NCBI RefSeq assembly: GCF_900156345.1
Contig: NZ_FTPP01000002.1
Location: 1,054,001-1,118,000, forward strand
DNA length: 64,000 nucleotides
Reading direction: 5' to 3'
DNA from: Pontibacter indicus
GTDB lineage: Bacteria > Bacteroidota > Bacteroidia > Cytophagales > Hymenobacteraceae
Below, piece by piece: positions 39,147 through 48,442 of the stretch; position 1 is the stretch's first letter, and the number at the start of each line of letters is the position of its first letter. The position numbers were made by a program, and so were the translations under genes. The notes under the pieces are model-generated. The model ran no database searches. It had not been told where the DNA came from and saw only the letters and a list, made by a program, of their open reading frames with translations.

Positions 39147-39698
39147 ATGAAAATATACACCAAGACAGGCGATAAAGGCACCACTTCCCTCATAGGAGGA
39201 ACCCGGGTTGCCAAGTCGCACCTGCGCATAGAAGCCTACGGCACCGTAGACGAACTTAACTCCTACATCGGACTGGTACGCGACCAGGAAGTAAACAAAG
39301 GTCGGGCCGACATCCTCAAAGAGATACAGGACCGCCTCTTCACCATCGGCTCCACGCTGGCCACCGACCCCGACAAGAACACCAAAATGGTAACCCCCGA
39401 CCTGCACCCGGAGGATGTGAGCCTGCTGGAGCAGGAAATCGATAAGATGACAGCCGAAGTGCCTCCATTGCGCTCGTTTGTGCTTCCGGGCGGTCATCAG
39501 TCGGTTTCGTTCGGGCATTTGGCCCGTTGCGTTTGCCGCCGCGCCGAGCGCCTGGCCATTCGCCTCCAGGAAGAGTCGCCGGTCGACGACCTGGTGATCG
39601 TATACCTCAACCGCCTGTCGGATTATCTGTTCGCTCTTTGCCGGAAAATGACGTATGAGTTACAGGCTGAGGAAATCGCCTGGAAGCCGCGCGTCTGA
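39147..39698 (+). CDS. Cob(I)alamin adenosyltransferase (PduO type)
   Basis: 183-residue PduO-family corrinoid adenosyltransferase, making adenosylcobalamin from cob(I)alamin and ATP. The ATP-binding N-terminus KIYTKTGDKGTTSLIGG and the conserved VLPGG and CRRAERLAIRL motifs are present. Normal length. It is the third gene of a tight co-directional run (TPR, ABC ATPase, PduO). Any functional tie between them is not evident. Confidence 0.95.
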   Translation: MKIYTKTGDKGTTSLIGGTRVAKSHLRIEAYGTVDELNSYIGLVRDQEVNKGRADILKEIQDRLFTIGSTLATDPDKNTKMVTPDLHPEDVSLLEQEIDKMTAEVPPLRSFVLPGGHQSVSFGHLARCVCRRAERLAIRLQEESPVDDLVIVYLNRLSDYLFALCRKMTYELQAEEIAWKPRV

Positions 39699-39730
39699 TT
39701 GCATTGTTCAACTTATAATTCCCTTTATTT

Positions 39731-40804
39731 ATGTCAGTTGATACCCTAACTATACCTACTCAGACGGTTTCGCAGAGCCGCATTTCTGAGCTGGACTTCA
39801 ATAATATTGAGTTCGGGAAAATTTTTGCCGACCACATGCTCGTAGTTGATTACAAAGACGGTGCCTGGCAAACACCCGAGATCAAGCCATACGGCAACAT
39901 GTCGCTTAGCCCGGCCACCTCGGCCTTGCACTATGGTCAGGCCATTTTTGAGGGGATGAAAGCCTACAAGAATGCTGCCGGCGACATCCTGCTGTTCAGG
40001 CCGCTCGACAACTTCAGGCGACTGAATATATCCGGTGAGCGCATGTGTATACCTGAGCTGCCGGAAGAAATTTTCATGCAGGGCCTGGAGCAACTGCTGC
40101 GCCTCGATGCCGCTTGGGTGCCACCAACAGCGGGCTGTGCCCTTTACATCCGCCCCTTTATCTTTGCCACCGACGACTTCATCGGCGTTCGACCGTCCTC
40201 CAGCTACCGTTTCGTGGTGTTCAGCTGTCCGGTTGGGGCCTATTATGGTCAGCCGCTTCGCGTGGCCATCGAGCCTAATTATGTGCGGTCAGCCGAAGGC
40301 GGTGCGGGCTATGCCAAGGCGGCCGGTAACTATGGCGCTGCACTATACCCTGCCCGCAAGATGCAGGAGCGCGGCTACCACCAGCTTATCTGGACCGATG
40401 CGCGCGAGCATAAGTATATTGAGGAATCCGGCACCATGAACGTGATGTTCGTGATCGACGGTAAGCTCGTGACGCCAGCCGTGAGCACCACCATCCTGGC
40501 AGGCATTACCCGCGACAGCGTGCTGCAGATTGCCCGCGACAAAGGTATACCGGTAGAAGAGCGTAAAGTGGCTGTGAGCGAGATCGTAGAGGCACACAAA
40601 GCCGGCAAGCTGCAGGAAGCATTCGGTACAGGCACAGCGGCCACCATCGCCCAGATCGCCACCATCCATTACAATGGTGAAGACATGAATTTGCCAGCAC
40701 TGGAAGGCCGTGAGATCTCCAACAGTATTGCGGCGGAGCTGGATCGGATCAAAACCGGCCAGGCACCTGATGCGCACAACTGGATCCATAAGATCAGCTT
40801 ATAG
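39731..40804 (+). CDS. ilvE: Branched-chain amino acid aminotransferase
   Basis: 357-residue fold-type IV PLP aminotransferase that interconverts Val, Leu and Ile with their 2-oxo acids. The PLP lysine is in the YAKAAGNYGAAL motif (about residue 198). HYGQAIFEGMKAY, SLSPATSALHYG and the EESGTMNVMFV region also match. Length fits the longer BCAT group of Bacteroidota. A strong hairpin terminator follows at 40821. Confidence 0.96.
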   Translation: MSVDTLTIPTQTVSQSRISELDFNNIEFGKIFADHMLVVDYKDGAWQTPEIKPYGNMSLSPATSALHYGQAIFEGMKAYKNAAGDILLFRPLDNFRRLNISGERMCIPELPEEIFMQGLEQLLRLDAAWVPPTAGCALYIRPFIFATDDFIGVRPSSSYRFVVFSCPVGAYYGQPLRVAIEPNYVRSAEGGAGYAKAAGNYGAALYPARKMQERGYHQLIWTDAREHKYIEESGTMNVMFVIDGKLVTPAVSTTILAGITRDSVLQIARDKGIPVEERKVAVSEIVEAHKAGKLQEAFGTGTAATIAQIATIHYNGEDMNLPALEGREISNSIAAELDRIKTGQAPDAHNWIHKISL

Positions 40805-40820
40805 CGAAAGAGAATAAGTG

Positions 40821-40864
40821 AATGCTGGATTGGAAGCAAACAAAGCTTGCAATCCAGCATTTTA
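40821..40864 (+). terminator. Rho-independent terminator after ilvE
   Basis: A 12-bp perfect stem (AATGCTGGATTG at 40821-40832, CAATCCAGCATT at 40850-40861) with an inner AAGC/GCTT helix, ending in a short T-run. Confidence 0.85.
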
Positions 40865-40887
40865 GCGTTTTATATAAAATAGACAGC

Positions 40888-41965
40888 ATGACTTCAGAAC
40901 AAATGAAGGAATTAAAGGCGCGCGTGGCCGCCTTGAGGAGGTATCTTTGACTACGATGCCAAGAAAGAGCAAATAGCCGAGACCGAGCAGCAGACCCTGG
41001 CGCCCGACTTTTGGGACGACCCGAAGGAAGCCGAGAAGGTACTGAAAGAAGTAAAGCTGCTAAAGGTATGGACAGACCACTACGAAGAGGTAGAGAAGTC
41101 TTTGTCTGACTTGGAGGTTCTCTTTGATTTCCACAAGGAAGGCGATGTGTCGGAAGAGGACATGAAAGCGGAGGCCAAAAAAACCGAGGAGGCCATCGAA
41201 GGACTGGAATTCAAGCGCATGCTCAGCGGCGAGGAAGACCAGTTGAGCGCCATCCTGGAGATCAACCCGGGAGCGGGCGGCACTGAGAGCCAGGACTGGG
41301 CCGAAATGTTAATGCGCATGTACATCATGTGGGCCGAGTCGCATGATTTTGGCGTGAAGCAGGTGAACTATAACCCCGGCGATGGGGCAGGTATAAAATC
41401 GGCCACGCTGGAGATCACGGGCGACTTTGCCTACGGGTACCTCAAGTCCGAGATCGGGGTGCACCGCCTAGTGCGAATCTCTCCCTTCGACTCAGGCGGG
41501 CGCCGCCATACCTCATTCGCGTCGGTGTTTGCCTACCCGGTAGTGGACGATACCATCCACATCGAGGTGAATCCGGGCGACATTGAGTGGGATACCTTCC
41601 GCTCAGGCGGTGCCGGAGGTCAGAACGTGAACAAAGTAGAGACTGCTGTGCGCCTCAAGCACAAGCCAACCGGTATCGTGATCGAATGCCAGATTGAGCG
41701 CTCGCAGCTCATGAACAAGGAACACGCCCTGCGCATGCTCCGATCCCGTTTATACCAGTTCGAAATGGAGAAGCGCAACGAGGAGCGCGACCGCATCGAG
41801 AGCACCAAAAAGCGCATCGACTTCGGCTCCCAGATCCGCAATTACGTGCTGCACCCTTACAAGCTCGTGAAAGATATCCGGACAGGCGTAGAGCGGTCGG
41901 ATGTGCAGAACGTGCTGGACGGCGACCTGGACGAATACATCAAAGCATACCTGATGCAAGCATAA
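40888..41965 (+). CDS. prfB: Peptide chain release factor 2, programmed +1 frameshift
   Basis: RF2, which releases peptides at UGA and UAA. The gene is split over two frames. ATG at 40888 opens a 20-codon frame ([10 protein letters not shown] to RRYL) that stops at TGA 40948-40950. A +1 shift at CTT then continues at GAC 40949-40951 to the stop at 41963-41965, giving about 358 residues. The codon-recognition tripeptide SPF is in [10 protein letters not shown] and the peptidyl-hydrolysis motif GGQ in [12 protein letters not shown]. The downstream frame alone (open from 41102 with ATG) would lack the N-terminus. A perfect terminator follows. Confidence 0.96.
40936..40951 (+). promoter_or_regulatory. 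Autoregulatory +1 frameshift signal of prfB
   Basis: AGGAGGTATCTTTGAC: a Shine-Dalgarno-like AGGAGG at 40936-40941, TAT, then the slippery CTT followed by TGA and C. This is the classic RF2 site: slow UGA termination when RF2 is scarce promotes slippage to the GAC frame. Spacing (SD, 3 nt, CTT TGA C) equals the E. coli arrangement. Confidence 0.95.
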
Positions 41966-41984
41966 TAGCTAAGGTCTAGAATGT

Positions 41985-42014
41985 AAAAAGGCTTCCTGTA
42001 AAGGAAGCCTTTTT
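41985..42014. terminator. Bidirectional terminator between prfB and a lipoprotein gene
   Basis: A 13-bp perfect stem (AAAAAGGCTTCCT at 41985-41997, AGGAAGCCTTTTT at 42002-42014) with a GTAA loop, giving T-runs on both strands between convergent genes. Confidence 0.9.
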
Positions 42015-42037
42015 TGTTTGAGAAGCTGCCTGGCTGC

Positions 42038-42673
42038 TTAGCCGGTCACAATGACGCGTACCTCCATGGCACGGTGCTCGATGCCGTCGATCGTTACCCG
42101 GAAGAACATCCGGATCACGTCATTCACCTGCAGGGCGCCTAGCGGAGTGCCGGGAGCCAGCGTACCATCTGCCTGTACAATCGTGGTGGTAGACAGTACA
42201 TCAGGTATAGCATTGGCAGGTATTGTGAAGGTAACGGTGCTGCCGGGCGTTACCGCCTGGTTGACGGCAACGTTCGGAGCCGAATTTCGGGTGATGACCG
42301 TGGCCGGAGCCCGCTTTAAACGATCCGCATTTGTGGTCCCTGTAGGCAGGGTGGGGCTCAGGTTAGGAGGCGTGGCCGCGCCGTTGCGGAAGCGCTGGGC
42401 GGCTGCGGAAATAGCGGTAATCTGCTTGCCTTCCGGCACCCTGACTTCCACAGTTATACCGCCATTGGCAATCGCATCCTGATAAATAATGAAAGCGCCT
42501 TCGTCGAGCAGCGGCTGGCCATTGGGGCCAACAGACTGTGGAAAGGTAATGGCAGCTTCTGGCACCGGATCGGTATTGAGCAAGCCGTCGAACTCATCTT
42601 TTTCGCAACTGATCAGCGTTAAGCACAGCGTAACGAGTGCCGTGTACTTAACTGTTAAATTCTGGATTTTCAT
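42038..42673 (-). CDS. Lipoprotein encoded downstream of SusCD
   Basis: 211-residue lipoprotein: lipobox LISC at about residues 20-23, then CEKDEFDGLLNTDP. The mature part is Pro/Thr/Ala-rich and beta-strand-like (GGITVEVRVPEGKQI, TVTFTIPANAIP), suggesting an Ig-like surface domain. It starts 27 bases after the SusD stop, so it is the third gene of the operon and probably an accessory surface lipoprotein of this uptake system. Family unknown. Confidence 0.75.
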   Translation of the reverse strand: MKIQNLTVKYTALVTLCLTLISCEKDEFDGLLNTDPVPEAAITFPQSVGPNGQPLLDEGAFIIYQDAIANGGITVEVRVPEGKQITAISAAAQRFRNGAATPPNLSPTLPTGTTNADRLKRAPATVITRNSAPNVAVNQAVTPGSTVTFTIPANAIPDVLSTTTIVQADGTLAPGTPLGALQVNDVIRMFFRVTIDGIEHRAMEVRVIVTG

Positions 42674-42700
42674 TTTTAAATCGCTTTAAAGTCAAATACA

Positions 42701-44200
42701 CTATTCTCCCATCCACCAAACCGGTACCAGCAAGCCTGCCGGATAATCCTGCAGCGGTACGTTCTCAGAGTTACCCTGAATCTCTCCCAAAGCATAAGGC
42801 CAACGCACAGGGATTCTGGTGACGCCTACCTGCGGGTTCTGGGCAAGTTCGAGCTGGGGATAACCGGTGCGCCTATAGTCGTTATAGGCCTCGTAGGCGT
42901 TTCCGACCGAGGACGCCCATTTATCCCGAATCAGGATATTGAGCTTGCCTTCTGTAGAGCTGGCCGACTGAAAGGCCGCCACGCGCCTGTTAATGTACTC
43001 TGCCGCATCCGTCTGGAAGTTTGCAGGTAAGTTGCCGGCACCCACAAAGCTTGTGATATCGTCGAACTGAGCCTGAAGCGCCTGCCTGAAATACTCTGCC
43101 GGATCGCCGGGAGTGCCGAGCGTAAGGGCGGCCTCAGCGAGCCAGAAATTCACCATGGTATGGGTGATGAGGCGTATGGGGGCAGCACCGCCATTCGAAA
43201 TCGTGCCGTCTGCATTCTGAGTGCCATTGCCTACCACGTATACTCCCCAACGAGACCTGTTTGGACTAGTGAAGGGTACTGAAGTGAATGCACCATTGTC
43301 GTATGTCACATAGTTTCCGTTGGTTCGGGTGAAGAACACAGGCAGCCTCGGGTCATTCAGGGACGAAAGCGAGTCGTAGAAGCGCTGGCTCAGGATCATG
43401 TCGTTGATGCGTGTCTGGTGCTGGTACATGTAGATCGGGTTGAACGAGCCAGATGAAGAAAAATACCTGACATTGAAGTTCTCTGCATTGGAGGAGATCA
43501 GGTTCCCTTCGTTTACCAGCTGTGTGATCGCGCTTGCCGAGTTCGGGTTCGTCTTGCGGCTTTGCAGGTATAACTTTAGTTTGATCGAGTTAGCGGCCTT
43601 GCGCCATTTGGCCAGGTCGCCACCGTAAATTTGATCCCCGAGCGAAGCGGCTGTCACGGTGGTTTTGTCCAGGTCGGCCAGTCCCTCGTCGAGCAACTGC
43701 ACCACCCCGGCGTATACCTGTTCCTGCGGATCATAGGCAGGTTTCGGGAATTCCGTAATGTTCAGCGCCTGCGAGAAAGGTATATCGCCCCAAAGGTCTG
43801 TAGCCACCAGGTATACGTATGCCTGTTGGATACGGGCCATACCTGCATAATGGAAGTTGCCCTCCTCACGCCCCTGCTGCACGATCTGTTCCAAATCATC
43901 GAGTAAGGTGGCATAGATCGCGTTCCACTCGTTGTTTTCCGGGGAGACGTTATACCTGTCATAAGGGTCGGTCTGTGTACCTGTACCAGCCATTTGCTGC
44001 ATCCAGAGCGAGGTGATGATCTGCGCGGTGTTTCCCACAAAGAAGCCTGTACCGATCTGTGCCCCTGGTAGCAGGCTTTGCACCGAGGCGTTTTGCAGGT
44101 TGTTCGGGCTTACGTTCACATCCAGGTAATCGTCGCAGGAGCTGGCGATTGCCAGCAAAAATGCCAACACCACGCCCTTTATTATTGTTATCTTTTTCAT
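42701..44200 (-). CDS. SusD/RagB-like nutrient-binding lipoprotein
   Basis: 499-residue SusD-like lipoprotein of the SusD-like_2 group (SusD/RagB nutrient-binding). Lipobox SSC at about residues 20-22, then CDDYLDVNVSPNN, a common start of mature SusD-like proteins. The DLWGDIPFSQAL and EVAL-type helices and the RTGYPQLE region near the C-terminus fit. It caps the SusC barrel encoded 18 bases upstream. No glycosidase or peptidase is adjacent, so the substrate is unknown. Confidence 0.92.
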   Translation of the reverse strand: MKKITIIKGVVLAFLLAIASSCDDYLDVNVSPNNLQNASVQSLLPGAQIGTGFFVGNTAQIITSLWMQQMAGTGTQTDPYDRYNVSPENNEWNAIYATLLDDLEQIVQQGREEGNFHYAGMARIQQAYVYLVATDLWGDIPFSQALNITEFPKPAYDPQEQVYAGVVQLLDEGLADLDKTTVTAASLGDQIYGGDLAKWRKAANSIKLKLYLQSRKTNPNSASAITQLVNEGNLISSNAENFNVRYFSSSGSFNPIYMYQHQTRINDMILSQRFYDSLSSLNDPRLPVFFTRTNGNYVTYDNGAFTSVPFTSPNRSRWGVYVVGNGTQNADGTISNGGAAPIRLITHTMVNFWLAEAALTLGTPGDPAEYFRQALQAQFDDITSFVGAGNLPANFQTDAAEYINRRVAAFQSASSTEGKLNILIRDKWASSVGNAYEAYNDYRRTGYPQLELAQNPQVGVTRIPVRWPYALGEIQGNSENVPLQDYPAGLLVPVWWMGE

Positions 44201-44218
44201 ATGCTTTGGTGTCTAGAA

Positions 44219-47200
44219 TTAGAATGTGAAACGAAGGTTGACGCCGTAGTTTCGAACAGTTGGAGGGGAGTTAAACTCAAAACCCCTGGTGTTACCGCCG
44301 AGTTGGTTCGACTCTGGGTCAGCATGCGGCAGGTTAGGCGCATGGAAGAACAGGTTACGGCCGGTGACGGAGATACTGGCCGCCCCAAACGGCGTGCGCT
44401 CCAGTATCGACGCAGGCAGTTCATACCCTAAACTCACTTCCCGCACCCTGAACACCGATGCGTCAAACACCGCGAATTCGTTGGCCGCGTTCAGCGCCAC
44501 CCAATACTCCTGAGCAGAGATTTGCGTAGTGTTCGGCCTGGAGGTACCGTCAGCATTCAGGACAACGCCCTCAAAGAGGTAGGGGCGCTCCCGGTCTGTT
44601 TGTTCTTCGAGCACACCGCGCAAACGGGCGATCTGGGTCTGACGGGAGTAGAAGTCTCCTCCGTGCACATACTGGAGCAACACGTTTAGGTTAAATCCTT
44701 TGAAGCTGAAGGTGTTGCCCAGGCTACCCCACCAGTCTGCATTCGGGTCTGCGATGATCTGCGGGTTCTGATCCACCACCGGCACACCCGTGTTGGGGTT
44801 GATGATGAAGCGGCCCTGCTCATCGCGCAGGAAGGCCGAGGACTGGATCACACCAAAGGGCTGGCCAGGTATAAGCACTGGGCTAAGGCCTGTGAAGGCG
44901 CCGGTTCCGGCGCCGGTCAGCAGCGTGAACTGGTTAAGCCCGGGCGCCAGCGACACCACTTTCGACTTAATGTCAGTGAAGTTTACGTTGACATCCCAGC
45001 GGAAGCCACCCTCAAAAGTAAACGGAGTACCTGTAGCCGATATTTCCCATCCTTTGTTCTGGATCTCGCCGGCATTCTGGGTAAAGGTGGTAAAACCTGT
45101 TGAGCCCGGCACGTCCACGTTAAAGATCTGGTCCGTGGTTTTGTTGAAGAAGTAGTTCACATCAAGCGAGGCCCTTCCGTCAAACAGTCCTAATTCAACG
45201 CCAGCTTCGTAAGAAGTGGTAAACTCAGGGTTCAGGTCTGGGTTACCCCGTCTGTTGCCGCGTGATACGGCTGCCACTGTGCCATTGAATGGAAAACTGA
45301 TACCTGCCACGTTGTTACCGAAGGCCTGGTTAACGAAAACCGTGTTGGTCAGGTATATGCCAGCGTCATTACCTACCCGGGCATAGCTACCCCTAAGCTT
45401 ACCATAGCTGAGAATAGGGTTGGCAATATCAAAGGCATCTGTGAACACAAAGCCAAGGCTGGCAGCAGGATAGAAGTAGCTGTTATTGTCGAGCGCCAGT
45501 GTCGATGACCAGTCATTACGTCCCTGCAACTCCAGGAACAGCCAGTTTCTGTAAGAAAGACCGAGCTGTGAATAAATACCCACCAGTCGGCGCTGTGTCT
45601 CCGTGTTCGTCGGGAAGATGTTGGTATTTGTGTGGTTGAGCAGGTTGTAGAACTCAGGTGTGATCAAATCTTCCGCCCTGATGTTCCGGTTATCCGTGTT
45701 GATCGTGTTGATCTGGTTACCCACCAGGAATCGCAGGTTGATATCCTCGTTCAGGTCTTTGGTATATACACCGAAAATGTCCTGGTTAAACTGACGGTAG
45801 AAAATGTCGTCGTAAATCTGAGATCCGCGCCTGTTAAGGGCTGTGTTACCGTTTGAGTTAATAGAGCCGAAGGCGATCGCTTCGCGGCGTCTGTCAGAAT
45901 ACTGGTCCAGACCGATACGGTAGGTAAAAGTCAGATCCTGAAAGAACTGAGGCTTCCAGTTCACGGTGGCACTGGTAATGGTTCTGTTCACCTCGCTTTC
46001 ATAGAAGTTCTCGTTAACGCTCCAGCGTGGGTTGTCGCGGGCGAGCTGGGTGAACAGGGTAGGGGCTTGCTGTCCGGGACCTATCTTATATGGCACATTG
46101 TTTACGTCAAAACTTCGGGGTGTGAACGGAAGCGTAAACCAGGGGCTGGTACCAGAGTTGCCTTGCAGCGAGCCTTCCTGCTCCGTGTTTGCATAGATGA
46201 TGGAGGCATCAATCGAGATACCATACGACAGCTCGGCGGTACCAGCAGCACGAAGCGAGAAACGGTCAAGGCCGCTGTTCGGGATAATGCCGGACTGGTT
46301 GGTGCTGTTCGCGCTGAAGATATACCTGGTGTTAGCTCCCGCCCCAGACAGTTGCAAACCATTGTCGAAGATGGTGCCCGTCTCGAAAAAGTCTTTTACG
46401 TTATCCGGGTAGGCTCTATACTCCAGTGTCTCCTGCGGGTTACCAGGCACGTTGGGCACGGTGGTGATACCGGGGGTACCAAACCTTGGTCCCCAACTGT
46501 CGGTCACGTTCGGGCTGTAACGGAAGTTGGTGCCCTGTCCATACTCATTCTGGTACTCAGGCAGACCGTACACATTCTGCAGGTTAAAAGACGAGGTAAC
46601 ACTCACTTCAAACTTTTTGTTGGCGTCTCCGGACTGTCCTTTCTTGGTGGTGATGATGATGGCCCCGTTTGCCGCTCTGGATCCGTAGAGCGCCGCAGCA
46701 GCAGGTCCTTTCAGCACCGTCATTGATTCGATGTCGTTGGGGTTGATGTCGAGGCCACGGTTAGAGTAGGCTGCGCCGCCCACGGTAGGAGCGGAAGTAA
46801 AGTTAGTGGAGTTGTCGATCGGGATACCGTCCACCACAAAAAGCGGCTGGTTGTTGCCGGTGGCGGAAGAAATACCCCGGATGAACACCTGCGTACCTGC
46901 GCCGGGCAAGCCACTGGAGGAGATGATCTCTACACCTGCCACCTTGCCCTGCAAGGCATTTACCACGTTTGGTTCCGAACGCTGGGCAAGTTGCTCGCCC
47001 CCTACGTTCTGCACAGCATAGCCTAGCGACCTTTCGGTACGCTCTATACCTACAGCCGTCACCACCACTTCCTGCAACTGCCGGGTGTCTACACTCATAG
47101 TTACATTGATGGTCGATTGATTGCCTATGTCCCGTGTGATGGTGGTATAGCCAATAAAGCGGAAAGCAAGCGTGTTCGAGCCTTCCGGCACATTGATGGA

Positions 47201-47383
47201 GTATTCACCATTGGCGCCTGTCGCGGTACCGACACTGGTGCCCTGCACCAGTACGGCCACACCGGGCAGCCCTTGCCCTGTTTCCTGATCTGTCACGGTT
47301 CCCGTAACCGTCCTAGTCTGGGCCATGCCTTGGTGAAAGAGGGCTAGAATCAGAATAGAACACAGTAGTAGTAGTTTGTTCAT
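44219..47383 (-). CDS. SusC/RagA TonB-linked outer-membrane protein
   Basis: 1054-residue TonB-dependent transporter. Signal peptide 1-22. A carboxypeptidase-like regulatory domain follows (VTGTVTDQETGQGLPGVAVL). The plug domain has the SusC signature ALYGSRAANGAIIITTKKG. The beta-barrel ends in GVNLRFTF, a canonical barrel C-terminus. ATG at 47383 gives the natural signal peptide (MNKLLLLC); the upstream TTG at 47407 is unlikely. It forms an operon with the SusD-like and lipoprotein genes. Its leader contains two hairpins. Confidence 0.95.
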   Translation of the reverse strand: MNKLLLLCSILILALFHQGMAQTRTVTGTVTDQETGQGLPGVAVLVQGTSVGTATGANGEYSINVPEGSNTLAFRFIGYTTITRDIGNQSTINVTMSVDTRQLQEVVVTAVGIERTERSLGYAVQNVGGEQLAQRSEPNVVNALQGKVAGVEIISSSGLPGAGTQVFIRGISSATGNNQPLFVVDGIPIDNSTNFTSAPTVGGAAYSNRGLDINPNDIESMTVLKGPAAAALYGSRAANGAIIITTKKGQSGDANKKFEVSVTSSFNLQNVYGLPEYQNEYGQGTNFRYSPNVTDSWGPRFGTPGITTVPNVPGNPQETLEYRAYPDNVKDFFETGTIFDNGLQLSGAGANTRYIFSANSTNQSGIIPNSGLDRFSLRAAGTAELSYGISIDASIIYANTEQEGSLQGNSGTSPWFTLPFTPRSFDVNNVPYKIGPGQQAPTLFTQLARDNPRWSVNENFYESEVNRTITSATVNWKPQFFQDLTFTYRIGLDQYSDRRREAIAFGSINSNGNTALNRRGSQIYDDIFYRQFNQDIFGVYTKDLNEDINLRFLVGNQINTINTDNRNIRAEDLITPEFYNLLNHTNTNIFPTNTETQRRLVGIYSQLGLSYRNWLFLELQGRNDWSSTLALDNNSYFYPAASLGFVFTDAFDIANPILSYGKLRGSYARVGNDAGIYLTNTVFVNQAFGNNVAGISFPFNGTVAAVSRGNRRGNPDLNPEFTTSYEAGVELGLFDGRASLDVNYFFNKTTDQIFNVDVPGSTGFTTFTQNAGEIQNKGWEISATGTPFTFEGGFRWDVNVNFTDIKSKVVSLAPGLNQFTLLTGAGTGAFTGLSPVLIPGQPFGVIQSSAFLRDEQGRFIINPNTGVPVVDQNPQIIADPNADWWGSLGNTFSFKGFNLNVLLQYVHGGDFYSRQTQIARLRGVLEEQTDRERPYLFEGVVLNADGTSRPNTTQISAQEYWVALNAANEFAVFDASVFRVREVSLGYELPASILERTPFGAASISVTGRNLFFHAPNLPHADPESNQLGGNTRGFEFNSPPTVRNYGVNLRFTF

Positions 47384-47432
47384 GTTCCCAAAAAGTTTTG
47401 GCTTCAAAAGTTTAATAGAATCAGGTAGGTAA

Positions 47433-47516
47433 AAGCGTCACCAAGCAGGACGCTTACTGGGGAGGTATTAAGGGGAGCCTTTCTGAAGTTGGTTTTTATG
47501 TAATCAGGCAGAAAGG
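47433..47516 (-). promoter_or_regulatory. Tandem leader hairpins before the minus-strand SusC gene
   Basis: Read on the minus strand: first CCTTTCTG with CAGAAAGG (47509-47516 with 47478-47485, 8 bp, 23-nt loop), then AAGCGTC with GACGCTT (47449-47455 with 47433-47439, 7 bp, 9-nt loop) followed by TT. The second resembles a weak intrinsic terminator 50 bases upstream of the start codon, so attenuation is possible (inference). Confidence 0.45.
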
Positions 47517-48194
47517 GTACTAGTAAATGGTGCTTGCGTGTCTATTTTATAATATTAAAGTTATATTATGTGAACATAACATTATACGTGTCAATTTTTA
47601 TTTAGAACTTGATTAATAGTATTTTAACTAAAAATTAATATTAATATATCAAGTTGTCAGTATTCGTATATCTAGATTTAAAGTATGTTTGCAAAGTGTA
47701 TTCTTAGGTGCTGAGCGAACAAAATCAATCAGCAGCATGGGGTTGAACAGTCTACTGATTTCTGGTACCAGTCTTGGGTATGATGCTTTTCTTATTCTAA
47801 TCTATTATTGCTGGTCACGAGTAGAGTGATCCGACCAAGAATACCGGCTAGAATGACGTCTTAAGCGAATAATTCGAATTGTCTTTATTGTAGAAATGCC
47901 CTAGTTGACTTCTCTGATCAGGGACCGCCTTTCCTATAGATCATTGTTCATGTTTTGGTATGTGTTATAACATTGAATCAGAATAACTTAGGAAATTCGG
48001 AATTTATACTGATTTGATTGTTTTGGTACTATATTTAGTGAGGTTTATATAAGATGTGTTAAAATAGCGTTGATAAACAATGGGTTGTGTGTTTTGTGGG
48101 CTTTGTAAAAGGTGTGTCTTTTGTAATAACACAAGATGAAGGTTTAAGTCGCTGAAAAATACGGAGATAGAGGCAAAGAATTTTAAATAGCAGT

Positions 48195-48226
48195 TTTGTA
48201 TATATTAGAAAAATATGCTTAGTTTG
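48195..48226 (+). promoter_or_regulatory. Candidate promoter of the plus-strand SusC gene
   Basis: TTTG (48195-48198), a 20-base spacer, and TTAGTTTG (48219-48226), one mismatch from the Bacteroidota TAnnTTTG element. It predicts an untranslated leader of about 210 bases holding the structured region at 48292. Confidence 0.4.
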
Positions 48227-48291
48227 GAGCACTCAAGAAATGTAAAAAGTTTGTTTAAATACTAAATAGGCTTGTTTTACTCCTGTTAATT

Positions 48292-48358
48292 TGCTGGAAA
48301 GGAAAATGTGATCCGGTTCTCAAAACCGCATGGGAAATTCCTTTACTATGTGCCAGCA
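48292..48358 (+). promoter_or_regulatory. Structured leader region before the plus-strand SusC gene
   Basis: Nested helices: TGCTGG (48292-48297) with CCAGCA (48353-48358); AAAGGAA (48298-48304) with TTCCTTT (48338-48344), leaving an 8-nt bulge; and an inner CGGTT/AACCG hairpin (48314-48318 with 48324-48328). The outer helix is followed by TTTT. This could be a cis-acting RNA or attenuator; the pairing is drawn by eye without energy calculation. Confidence 0.4.
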
Positions 48359-48442
48359 TTTTAATTATAGCATACTGAAACCTTATTTCTTTAAACCTTA
48401 AATCTTAACTACTATTTATCTTTCACCTCAATTAACAGACCA

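Larger units (their letters stand above)
47384..48442. other. 1.06-kb A+T-rich gap between divergent SusC genes
   Basis: This is the longest gene-free stretch in the window, clearly richer in A+T than its surroundings. No credible gene on either strand. It must hold the divergent promoters and leaders of both SusCD operons. Visible elements are the leader hairpins on both sides (47433-47516 and 48292-48358), a promoter-like TTTG-N20-TTAGTTTG at 48195, and an inverted repeat TTATGT-GA-ACATAA near 47566-47580 that could bind a regulator. No copy of the TATACCT word was noted in it. Confidence 0.6.
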
